DNA of 9,926 bases, taken from assembly GCA_046086225.1 (NCBI GenBank), contig JBJSXF010000144.1:1-9926 (forward strand), given 5' to 3'. The notes under the pieces are model-generated. The model did not search any database. It saw nothing but the letters and a program-made list of their open reading frames with translations, and was not told where the DNA came from. The DNA comes from JBJSXF01 sp046086225 (GTDB lineage: Bacteria; Actinomycetota; Acidimicrobiia; IMCC26256; PALSA-610). This document shows positions 1 through 6,432 of this stretch, piece after piece; positions within the stretch are counted from its first letter, which is position 1; each line of letters opens with the position of its first letter. The position numbers were made by a program, and so were the translations under genes.

Positions 1-211
1 CCGACCACGATCAGGTCGACCGGGGCGAGCCATGCGGCTCGGGACCGGACCACAACGCCTCCCAGAGCGCCGTACCGGCCTCTCCGAGCCTGGTCGGCAC
101 CGGGGGCGGCTGACGGAGCCGGGTGACGGTAGCGAGCGGCTCGGGCAGCGGACGTTTGCCAGGGTTCCCAGCCCGGCGTTTCTGTTCGACCGGCTTCCTC
201 GGTGTCGGCAT
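1..211 (-). CDS. P27-family phage terminase small subunit, 5' part, frameshifted, runs off left edge
   Basis: The small terminase subunit recognises phage DNA and delivers it to the large terminase motor for packaging. The N-terminus matches the P27 family: a short basic segment, then the hallmark GNPGKRPLPEP, then a proline-rich stretch and LGEAGTALWEALW. I chose ATG at 211 because GNPGKR follows 15 residues later and a GAGG ribosome site lies 4 bases upstream; a TTG at 244 in the same frame has no support. The reading frame stops at 13-11. In the -1 frame from about position 32 the expected continuation WLAPVDLIVV appears and stays open to the window edge. One base is therefore missing (or two extra) around positions 33-48, either a real mutation or a sequencing error. 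The gene lies downstream of the capsid gene on the same strand, whereas phages usually place the small terminase gene before it. The family call is fairly firm; whether it is intact is not. Confidence 0.75.
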
Positions 212-302
212 CAGACCTCGACTTTCGTTCGGGAGCCGCGGCAACGTGCGCGAAGGGGGATGCGGGTCCTAGCGGGAGGTTCGTAGCCCGTGGTCACCGG
301 TG

Positions 303-428
303 CCCCCTCCCCTGGTGGGGAGGGGGACCGGCGGCGGTGCCGAGGCCCGGAAAGGAATCAGAACCTGACCTCGGCACCGCGGCGCACCCTCCATGCGCCA
401 TCCGCATAACGGGGGAGGTGTTATGCGG
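303..428. repeat. Cluster of three perfect inverted repeats between capsid and small terminase genes
   Basis: Three hairpin-forming repeats lie in 126 bases. The first has arms 303-312 and 317-326 (10 bp, loop TGGT). The second has arms 334-345 and 369-380 (12 bp, GCGGTGCCGAGG, 23-base loop). The third has arms 402-410 and 420-428 (9 bp, CCGCATAAC, 9-base loop) and contains the capsid stop codon TAA at 423-421. No T-run follows any of them on the minus strand, so they are not canonical Rho-independent terminators, although actinobacterial terminators often lack the T-run. Other possibilities are a structured leader RNA ahead of the terminase gene, a packaging (cos/pac) or recombination site, or a transcription barrier. 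The sequence does not decide between these. Confidence 0.7.
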
Positions 429-1188
429 AGGTCTTGTCGACGAGCTCGCGGAACGCGTCGACGTTCACCACGTCACCGCCCGACCGCCAATGGAGATACC
501 AGCCGCGGTTCGCGGTCGGTCGTCCGTTACTGCCGAACAGGTGCGGGATGAACTCGATGCTCGACCCGACTCGGTCGGCGATGACGTAGTTGGAGAAATC
601 TCCGAACATCACCCGACTGTCGAGCGCGGTGGTGGTGACCACGGCCGGCGAATCGTCGGAGACGACGAGGGGACGGCCGAGGATGTCGCGGGCTGGAGCC
701 TCGGTGAGATCACCGGAGAACGTGCTCGCGATGTTCGTCCCGAGCCGCTTGATCTCCAACGCCCACTTCGGGTTCGTGACCCACGTCGCCGACGGCCGGT
801 ACCGGACGGGGAGCGCCTGGTAGACGGCGTGCAGGTCGACCTCACCGATGACGGCCGCGGTCGTGGACACGACCCGCGACGCGGTGATGCCGTGGATCTC
901 GGTCCACACTCCGGTCGGCTGACCCGAACCGGACCCGGTCTCGAACGCGGTGGCTTCCAGCCGGTCGCGAGCATCGACGAACAGGCGAGCAACTTGCTCG
1001 GCAAGTCCGGCCGCATCCTCGAACAGCTCGAAGCTCGCGGCGACGAACGCAGCACCCTTGTAGACGGGAACCTCAGCCTGAGCGATGGTCGGGCTGTCGT
1101 CACTCACTTCGGCGTTCTCCGCATCCCAGCTGGCGGTAACGCCCGCCGAGGTGACACCGACCCACTTCGATGTGGCGGTCGTGACCAC
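421..1188 (-). CDS. HK97-family phage major capsid protein, N-terminally truncated
   Basis: This is the shell protein of a tailed phage or prophage-like element. The 255 visible residues carry the HK97-fold core as seen in actinophages: an SDDSPTIAQAEVPVYKGAAF strand region, a long helix with FELFEDAAGLAEQVARLF, a glycine-rich GSGSGQPTG turn, WVTNPKWALEIKRLG, ILGRPLVVSDD, and the typical C-terminal FGDFSNYVIADR, IPHLFGSNGRPT and RGWYLHWR segments. Family members are usually about 400 residues and begin with a scaffold (delta) domain that is missing here. A GTG at 1188 is the first start-like codon in the preserved frame, but capsid-like sequence (SAIRRLAR) continues upstream to about 1212, so 1188 is not the true start. 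The frame is then lost where the aceE fragment begins. No protease or portal gene is visible. The identification is firm; the gene is broken at its 5' end. Confidence 0.9.
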   Translation of the reverse strand: MVTTATSKWVGVTSAGVTASWDAENAEVSDDSPTIAQAEVPVYKGAAFVAASFELFEDAAGLAEQVARLFVDARDRLEATAFETGSGSGQPTGVWTEIHGITASRVVSTTAAVIGEVDLHAVYQALPVRYRPSATWVTNPKWALEIKRLGTNIASTFSGDLTEAPARDILGRPLVVSDDSPAVVTTTALDSRVMFGDFSNYVIADRVGSSIEFIPHLFGSNGRPTANRGWYLHWRSGGDVVNVDAFRELVDKTSA

Positions 1189-1210
1189 GCGGGCGAGTCG
1201 ACGGATCGCC

Positions 1211-2221
1211 GAGCTCGTGCTGTCGTACCGTGAGGCGGCCGACGGTCAGATCCTCGAAGAAGGGATCACCGAGGCCGGGTCCCTCGCCTCGTTCACTGCC
1301 GCGGCGACGGCGTACGCGACGTGGGGTGAGCCGCTCATCCCGTTCTTCGTCTTCTACTCGATGTTCGGATTCCAGCGGGTCGCGGATCTCATCTGGTCGT
1401 TCGGTGACCAGATGGGCCGTGGCTTCCTGTGCGGCGCCACCGCCGGCCGCACGACGCTCGCTGGTGAAGGACTCCAGCACTGCGACGGCCAGTCGCACCT
1501 GTTCGCCATGGCCTTCCCCGACTGCCGGGCCTACGACCCGGCGTTTGCGTACGAGCTCGCCGTGATTGTGCGCGACGGCATCGAGCGCATGTACGGGCCC
1601 GGAGCCGAAGGGGGCTTCTGGTACCTCACCCTCTACAACGAGAACATCGAGCAGCCGCCGATGCCCCCGGGGGTCGAGGCCGGCATCGTTGCCGGGTGCT
1701 ACCTCCTCTCGGGGACGCCGGAGCCGGCCGGGGCACGCGTGCTCGCGAGCGGCCCCATGGTGCGCGAGGCGCTCGTCGCGCAACGCCGACTTGCGGAGGA
1801 TCACGGCCTGGCGGTGGAGGTGTGGAGTGCGCCCGGCTGGAAGCAGCTCCGTGACGATGCCCTCGCGTGCGAGCGTTGGAACCGCCTCCACCCCGGGTCG
1901 GCGCGGCGGGTTCCCTACGTCACCGAGTGCCTGTCCGGTTCGACGGCTCCAGTCGTGGCGGTGAGCGACTGGGTGCGGGGCGTGCCCGACGCGATCGCCC
2001 GGTTCGTCCCGGCCCGCTATCACGTGCTCGGCACCGACGGCTACGGGTGCTCCGACGTGCGTCCGGCGCTCCGGCGCCGGTTCGAGGTGGACGCCGCCCA
2101 CATCGACGTCGCCGTGCTCGCGGCGTTGGCCGAGGAAGGAACCGTCGCGCCGCACGTGGTCAGCGAAGCGATCGCGGCGGCGGGCATCGATCCGGCGGCC
2201 GTGGACCCCGCACGAGGCTGA
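1211..2221 (+). pseudogene. aceE: Pyruvate dehydrogenase E1 component, C-terminal third only (aceE fragment)
   Basis: AceE is the thiamine-diphosphate enzyme that decarboxylates pyruvate in the pyruvate dehydrogenase complex; the complete homodimeric-type protein is about 880-930 residues. Only about 335 C-terminal residues are here. They begin at LSYREAADGQILEEGITEAG and include the conserved YSMFGFQR, GATAGRTTL-GEGLQH, RAYDPAFAYELAVI, TLYNEN and CERWNRLHP segments, and a C-terminal GTDGYGCSDVRPALRRRFEVD region. The N-terminal half with the diphosphate-binding domain is absent: upstream of about 1210 the frame is merely antisense to the phage capsid gene. GEGLQHCDGQSH differs from the E. coli sequence as I recall it, GEGLQHEDGHSH, with Gln in place of the first His after DG. 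The identity is certain. It is either a gene remnant or the end of an intact gene joined wrongly in assembly. Confidence 0.92.
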
Positions 2222-2246
2222 TCAGCCCCGGGGGCGAGCCGGCGGG

Positions 2247-2453
2247 TCAGCGTTCGGGGCTGACGTCGGGGTCCCAGGCCTCTTCCTCGTCGTCGTCCCA
2301 ATCGTCGTCGAACTCGTCGTCGTCCTCGTCGAGTTCGTCGTCGTCGGTCACGTCGGCGAGGGTTCCGGACCCTTCGCTGAACAGGCCGTCGTCGTAGCCC
2401 TGTTTGAGCTTCCGCGCCTCCCGGAAGCGGCGAGCTCTTCCTTTTCTGGGCAC
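2247..2453 (-). CDS. Small hypothetical protein with basic head and Asp/Glu-rich tail
   Basis: This is a 68-residue protein I do not recognise. The first 20 residues are basic (RKGRARRFREARKLKQ). A short neutral stretch (GYDDGLFSEGSGTLADV) follows, and then from about residue 36 to 63 the chain is almost all Asp and Glu with two Trp. I chose GTG at 2453 because a GGTGGAG ribosome site lies just upstream and the basic block starts there; the open frame reaches 2588 but that part overlaps the desaturase end. Reading the acidic tail on the other strand gives a meaningless poly-Ser run. The tail could bind basic proteins, metals or nucleic-acid-binding partners, but that is guesswork. It is convergent with aceE, 25 bases away, and 79 bases downstream of the desaturase gene. 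A CAGAAT at 2489-2484 could be its -10 element. Confidence 0.6.
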   Translation of the reverse strand: MPRKGRARRFREARKLKQGYDDGLFSEGSGTLADVTDDDELDEDDDEFDDDWDDDEEEAWDPDVSPER

Positions 2454-2498
2454 GTCTCCACCACCCTGTCCGTCGTGACCCCCATTCTGCCACGTTCG

Positions 2499-2513
2499 GC
2501 CGAGCGGCTCGGC
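2499..2513 (-). terminator. Possible terminator hairpin after the desaturase gene
   Basis: GCCGAG-CGG-CTCGGC is a perfect short inverted repeat 20 bases beyond the desaturase stop codon and upstream of the small acidic gene. There is no T-run. It could end the desaturase transcript or simply reflect G/C richness. Confidence 0.3.
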
Positions 2514-2532
2514 ACCCCTCCCCGGCGAGGCG

Positions 2533-3483
2533 TCAGCCCGAGGCGAGCCGACGCCACAGGGCGAGGTAGCCCGGGTATTCGAGGGCATCGTTCACGTACC
2601 CGGCCCGCCGCAGCTCCCGGTGGAAGCGGGGCAGCCGGGCCATCGGGATGCCCGGGTCGACGTGGTGGGCCAGGTGCCACCCGATGTGGGCGGGCACGAG
2701 GAGCCCCCGGGCGACCGGGTGCTGGCGCACCGAATGGGTGGTCTGCCGCCGGTCGTCGGACTCCACCATGCCGCCGTGCTCGGCGACGGACCGCAGCCGG
2801 TTGATGACCCGCCAGACGGTGAGGAAGGGGGCGAGCCAGAGGACGAAGTAGACGAAGGGATGTCCGGCGGTGATGCCGAGCACGATGAGCGCCAGCTGGC
2901 ACCCGATGATCGCCCGGGCCTGGAACCGAGTGGCCGGATCGGTCGAGCCCAGGGCCCGGAACAGGCCGCGCATGAGCTTGGTGCCGGTACGGCCGGTGGC
3001 GTCGCGCACGAGCTTGCGGCGGAACGAGGCCCGGGAGATCGGGTAGCCGCGGTAGAGGGGAATGTCGGGTTCGTCCGGTCCGAACTCCCGGCGATGGTGC
3101 GCCATGTGCCCTCGGCGGTACGCGTCGATCGGCGTGAAGGTGGGGAATCCGAGCAGCCAGCGGCCGACGAAATCGTTGAGTCGGCGGCGGGAGAAGAGGA
3201 GGCGGTGGGCGGCCTCGTGCATGAGTGCCGCGAACCGGGCGTGGATGGGACCCATGAGCAGGAAGGCGGCGCCCCAGGCCCACCAGCGGTCGAGGCGGAC
3301 GGCGGTCACCACGATGGCGGCGACCTGGCCCCAGCACGCCGCGACCGCGAGCGCGTTCCGCAGGTCGGGGATGCGGCGGAGTTCCTCCCGGAACGCCGGT
3401 GCGGGTCGACCGGATGCGGTGATCCGGTCGGTCTCGACGATTGCCGGGAGGGACGCCGGGTCGGGCACGAGGGTGGCCGCCAC
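2533..3483 (-). CDS. Membrane fatty acid desaturase
   Basis: This is an integral-membrane, diiron, oxygen-dependent desaturase of the fatty acid desaturase superfamily (316 residues from GTG 3483). It is expected to introduce a double bond into an acyl chain, or to hydroxylate a related lipid, at the cytoplasmic membrane. All three histidine boxes are present: HEAAH at residues 89-93, HMAHH at 126-130 and HLAHH at 270-274, plus a conserved RSVAEHGG segment between the last two. Hydrophobic membrane spans lie near residues 45-60, 68-85 and 192-222. GTG 3483 has GGAGG only 1 base upstream, which is too close; GTG 3468 has it 16 bases away, which is too far. The start is therefore uncertain and the transcript may be leaderless. 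The open frame continues to 3756, but that part overlaps the divergent sulfotransferase gene. Substrate and regiochemistry cannot be told. Confidence 0.92.
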   Translation of the reverse strand: MAATLVPDPASLPAIVETDRITASGRPAPAFREELRRIPDLRNALAVAACWGQVAAIVVTAVRLDRWWAWGAAFLLMGPIHARFAALMHEAAHRLLFSRRRLNDFVGRWLLGFPTFTPIDAYRRGHMAHHRREFGPDEPDIPLYRGYPISRASFRRKLVRDATGRTGTKLMRGLFRALGSTDPATRFQARAIIGCQLALIVLGITAGHPFVYFVLWLAPFLTVWRVINRLRSVAEHGGMVESDDRRQTTHSVRQHPVARGLLVPAHIGWHLAHHVDPGIPMARLPRFHRELRRAGYVNDALEYPGYLALWRRLASG

Positions 3484-3556
3484 GCCTCCAGCGTACGCCG
3501 CGCCGGACGGACGACCGACGGGTAGCCTCGCCCGCCCGGGCGGAATCGGAGCGAGC
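3484..3556. promoter_or_regulatory. Divergent intergenic region with a 12-bp palindrome
   Basis: These 73 bases separate the divergent desaturase and sulfotransferase genes and must hold at least one promoter. TAGCCT at 3523-3528 could be a -10 box for the sulfotransferase gene. A perfect palindrome, CCGCCCGGGCGG at 3532-3543, would then sit at the transcription start, where a repressor could bind. GGAG at 3548-3551 is the ribosome site. No convincing -35 box is visible, and G/C-only palindromes occur easily by chance at this composition. Confidence 0.35.
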
Positions 3557-4336
3557 ATGGCGACGGAAGCCCGACTTCCCACCTTCCTCATCATCGGGGC
3601 GCAGAAGAGCGCGACGCGTTGGCTCCGCTCCAACCTGGGCGAACATCCCGATGTCTTCACGGCTGCGACCGAGCTCGCCTTCTTCAACGACATCACGCGG
3701 TTCACCGAGCTCGGGCCCTCCGGATACGCCGCCCGGTTCGGTGCTGCCGACGGCAAGCCGATCGTCGGCGAGGCGACCCCGGGCTACATGATCTGGCGCC
3801 ACCGGCCCGCAGTGGTCTCGGAGCGGATCGAGCAGGTGCTCCCCGAGGTGGTCCTCATCGCGATCCTCCGCAACCCCGTCGATCGGGCCCGCTCGGCGCT
3901 CATCCACCACATCCACGGGGGAAACCTGGAACCGGGCACCCGGCTGCTCGACGTCGTGCGGGCGACTCCGCCCGAGCGCGAGCGCCTCGGTCTGGTGAGC
4001 GGCGGTTGGTACGCCGAGAGCCTGGCGCCCTACCGGGAGCGCTTCGGTGACCGGCTGCTCGTCCTCCTCAACGACGACGCGGTCACCGATCCCGAGGGCG
4101 TGTTCGCCGCGGCGACCCGGCACATCGGGGCTCGGGCCGGGATCCGCCCGGCCGGTCTGAGGGAGAAGCGGTTCAGTCGAGCGGCCAAGGGTCAGGACGA
4201 GGTCGCCCCGCCACTCGCCGACGACGAGCGGGCCGAGCTCTGGGAGTACTTCCGCTCCGATGTGGGCGAGCTCGAGCGGATGTTCGGACTCGACCTCGCA
4301 CACTGGGCGCCCGAGTCGGATCGGGGATCTGCGTGA
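3557..4336 (+). CDS. PAPS-dependent sulfotransferase
   Basis: A 259-residue soluble sulfotransferase that moves a sulfuryl group from PAPS to a hydroxyl or amine, most likely on a carbohydrate or glycolipid given the glycosyltransferase encoded next to it. The 5'-phosphosulfate loop is GAQKSATRWLRSNL at residues 14-27, the family pattern GxxKxGTTxL with Ala-Thr-Arg replacing Gly-Thr-Thr and Lys17 as the conserved lysine. The 3'-phosphate-binding motif is LRNPVDRARSAL at 104-115 with Arg105 and Ser113 in the canonical spacing. A GEATPGYM segment at 71-78 is typical of bacterial heparan/Stf0-like members. ATG 3557 is preceded by GGAG at 5 bases; the open frame extends far upstream, but that part is antisense to the desaturase gene. 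The stop overlaps the next gene's start (GTGA), so the two are translationally coupled. The acceptor is unknown. Confidence 0.91.
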   Translation: MATEARLPTFLIIGAQKSATRWLRSNLGEHPDVFTAATELAFFNDITRFTELGPSGYAARFGAADGKPIVGEATPGYMIWRHRPAVVSERIEQVLPEVVLIAILRNPVDRARSALIHHIHGGNLEPGTRLLDVVRATPPERERLGLVSGGWYAESLAPYRERFGDRLLVLLNDDAVTDPEGVFAAATRHIGARAGIRPAGLREKRFSRAAKGQDEVAPPLADDERAELWEYFRSDVGELERMFGLDLAHWAPESDRGSA

Positions 4337-5211
4337 CGGGGCCGACTCTGAGCGTCGTCGTGCTCGCCTGGGACAACCTCGAGCTGACCCGGCACTTCGT
4401 CGAATCGGTCCGCGCCCACACCGACGTCGAATACGAGCTGATCATCGTCGACAACGGCTCGGCTCCGACGGCGGCCGAGTACGCCCGAGCGGCCGCCGAT
4501 CACGCGGTACTCAACGACGACAATCGGGGCTTCGCCGCGGGCATGAACCAGGGGCTCGCGATCGCCCGGGGCGAGTGGGTGGCGTTCTGCAACAACGACA
4601 CGGTGCTGCCCCCGGCCTGGGCCTCGCGGCTCGTCGCCACCGGCACGGCGTCCCCGGCCGCGGCAATCGTCGTGCCTGCGATCACGGCGGCCCGGAACCT
4701 CGAGACGGTCCGAGCCGCTCCGGGGTCCGCAGTCCGTGCCCTGGCTCCGTTCTCGGCGCCGCCGGCGGCGGTGCTGTACCTGATGCGCACCGCTGATGTG
4801 CGGGCCCTCGGCGGCTGGGGCGAGGAGTACGCGGTGGCGAGCGGCGAGGACGTCGACCTCTGCTTCAAGGCGTGGGTGAACGACCGGGATGTGGTGTTCG
4901 ACGAACGCGTACTGGTCGAGCACGTCGGGCACGCAACGGCGAGTCGGCTCCCCGACGCCGAAGCGCTGTGGGCCGCGAACCGGCGCCGGTTCCTCGAGAT
5001 CTGGACCGGTCCGCACGATCCGCCGCGCCTCCCCGACTGTCCGCCCGATCGCTTCGCCCGGAACCGGGAGACGGCCCGGGCGGTCGCCGGATGGATGGAC
5101 CGCTACTTCACTGCCCGTGACGCCGGTCGGGCCGGGCGCGTCGGGCCCGTGCGGCGCTCGCCCGTCCGGCGGCTCGCCGGGCGCATCCGACGGTCGTTCC
5201 GGGCATCCTGA
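4333..5211 (+). CDS. Family 2 glycosyltransferase
   Basis: A 292-residue GT-A fold inverting glycosyltransferase, probably adding a sugar to a lipid-linked or surface glycan on the cytoplasmic side of the membrane. The visible motifs are a first beta strand LSVVVLAWDN at 6-15, the nucleotide-binding IIVDNGS at 37-43, DNRGFAAGMNQGL at 63-75 as in rhamnosyltransferase-like members, the DxD-equivalent NNDT at 87-90, and the catalytic-base region GEDVDLCFKAW at 171-181. There are no membrane spans. The C-terminal 30 residues are very basic (RRSPVRRLAGRIRRSFR) and may attach the enzyme to acidic phospholipids. It begins at GTG 4333 inside the sulfotransferase stop (4-base overlap), which strongly suggests the two act on the same product. 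The family is certain; donor and acceptor are unknown. Confidence 0.93.
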   Translation: MTGPTLSVVVLAWDNLELTRHFVESVRAHTDVEYELIIVDNGSAPTAAEYARAAADHAVLNDDNRGFAAGMNQGLAIARGEWVAFCNNDTVLPPAWASRLVATGTASPAAAIVVPAITAARNLETVRAAPGSAVRALAPFSAPPAAVLYLMRTADVRALGGWGEEYAVASGEDVDLCFKAWVNDRDVVFDERVLVEHVGHATASRLPDAEALWAANRRRFLEIWTGPHDPPRLPDCPPDRFARNRETARAVAGWMDRYFTARDAGRAGRVGPVRRSPVRRLAGRIRRSFRAS

Positions 5212-5227
5212 GCGCCCGTATCCTGCG

Positions 5228-6427
5228 ATGGTGACCTCCGACCTCCTCATCGCCGCCGATGCCGTCCATGCCGATGTGGTCGCGCTGCGTCGCGAGATCC
5301 ACCGCGAACCCGAGATCGGCCTGCACCTCCCCCGGACGGCCGAACGGGTGCTCCGGGCGATCGACGGACTCGGGCTCCGGATCACGACCGGCGAGACGAC
5401 GTCGGGGATCGTGGCCGACCTCGAGGGCGACCGACCCGGTCCGACGGTGCTTCTGCGGGGCGACATGGACGCGCTGCCGATGCCCGAGGACACCGGCCTC
5501 GAGTTCGCCAGCGCGGTCGAGGGCGCGATGCACGCCTGCGGGCACGACGCCCACACGGCGATGCTCGCCGGCGCGGCCCGGGTGCTCGCAGGCCGTCGCG
5601 ATCGTCTGGCCGGTCGGGTCCGGTTCATGTTCCAGCCCGGCGAGGAGGGCTACCACGGGGCCCGATACATGATCGAGGAAGGCGTCCTCGACGGCGTCGA
5701 TGGTGCCTACGCTCTCCACATCCTCCCGAACGTGCCCGTCGGCACCGTCGTCACCCGGCCCGGGCCGATCATGGCGTCAGCCGACAAGCTCCACTTCACG
5801 GTCACCGGTCGCGGCGGCCACGCCTCCACGCCGTACTCGGCGAACGATCCGATGCCGGTGGCCGCCGAGATCATCCAGGCTCTCCAGACCCTCGTGACCC
5901 GGAAGGTCGATCCCTTCGATCCCGTGGTCGTCTCGGTGACCCAGGTCAACGCCGGCACCACCAACAACGTGATCCCAGAAGTGGTCCGCATGCACGGCAC
6001 GCTGCGCACCGTCTCGGAGCGGGCCCGGACCCGGATCACGCAGCGAATGAAGCACCTGGTGGCGGCGATCGGCTCGGCCCACGAGATGACCGCCGAGCTC
6101 GAGGCGGAGGACCTGTACCCGGTGACGGTCAACGATCCGGGCGAGACCGAGGCGGTCCTGCGAGTGGCCCGCACGGTGCTCGGCCCCGATCGGGGTGCGG
6201 TCCTGCCCACACCCGTGATGGGGGCCGAGGACTTCTCCTACGTGCTGGCCGAGCGACCGGGGGCACTCGCGTACCTCGGGGTCTGCCCGCCCGGGGTCCG
6301 CCCGTCGGAAGCACCGAGCTGCCACTCCAACCGCATGATGCTCGACGAGGAGGGCATGCGATCGGGGGTTGCCCTCCTCGCCGCCCTCGCCGAGGACTTC
6401 CTCGCTCGCGGCGGTGCGGCGGGCTGA
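5228..6427 (+). CDS. M20 family metal-dependent amidohydrolase (N-acyl amino acid/hippurate hydrolase type)
   Basis: A 399-residue cytosolic dinuclear metal hydrolase of the M20D group, which removes acyl groups from N-acyl amino acids or similar amides. Motifs in order are LRGDMDALPM at 76-85, MHACGHDAHT at 101-110 with ligands Cys104 and His106, FQPGEEG at 135-141 with Glu139 and Glu140, ALHILP with His164, GRGGHAS of the dimerisation domain, MGAEDFSY, and a C-terminal His366 in CHSNRM. The length is normal for the family. ATG 5228 fits family N-termini, but no ribosome site precedes it. The gene lies 16 bases after the glycosyltransferase stop, so it is probably read from the same transcript by coupling. 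It ends 5 bases from the convergent HD gene. The natural substrate cannot be inferred, and a link to the glycan genes is not evident. Confidence 0.93.
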   Translation: MVTSDLLIAADAVHADVVALRREIHREPEIGLHLPRTAERVLRAIDGLGLRITTGETTSGIVADLEGDRPGPTVLLRGDMDALPMPEDTGLEFASAVEGAMHACGHDAHTAMLAGAARVLAGRRDRLAGRVRFMFQPGEEGYHGARYMIEEGVLDGVDGAYALHILPNVPVGTVVTRPGPIMASADKLHFTVTGRGGHASTPYSANDPMPVAAEIIQALQTLVTRKVDPFDPVVVSVTQVNAGTTNNVIPEVVRMHGTLRTVSERARTRITQRMKHLVAAIGSAHEMTAELEAEDLYPVTVNDPGETEAVLRVARTVLGPDRGAVLPTPVMGAEDFSYVLAERPGALAYLGVCPPGVRPSEAPSCHSNRMMLDEEGMRSGVALLAALAEDFLARGGAAG

Positions 6428-6432
6428 TCGGG

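Noticed and set aside
209..244. TTG at 244 as start of the small terminase gene
   Set aside because: It adds 11 residues unlike P27 N-termini. ATG 211 has a GAGG ribosome site and the expected short basic leader before GNPGKRP.
411..425. GGGGGAGGTG followed by ATG at 423 on the plus strand, resembling a ribosome site and start
   Set aside because: It is the loop and right arm of the third hairpin. The frame from ATG 423 has no supported product and runs antisense to the capsid gene.
202..1233. Long plus-strand open frame of 343 codons across the capsid gene
   Set aside because: It is the antisense shadow of the capsid gene in G/C-rich sequence. Its composition (Arg, Asp, Gly rich) has no family-like motifs, while the minus strand encodes a clear capsid protein.
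2216..2227. Palindrome GGCTGATCAGCC at the aceE stop codon as a terminator
   Set aside because: It has no loop and no T-run and includes the stop codon; a 12-base palindrome is weak evidence in sequence of this composition.
2281..2346. Serine-repeat protein or microsatellite on the plus strand
   Set aside because: The TCG-rich run is the complement of GAC/GAT codons for the acidic tail of the minus-strand small gene; the units are imperfect and do not form a true tandem array.
2348..4303. Minus-strand open frame of 651 codons
   Set aside because: It overlaps the desaturase gene in another frame and the sulfotransferase gene antisense; its Arg/Pro/His-rich translation is typical of shadow frames.
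4192..5628. Minus-strand open frame of 478 codons
   Set aside because: It runs antisense to the ends of the sulfotransferase and amidohydrolase genes and all of the glycosyltransferase gene, all of which have intact motifs on the plus strand.
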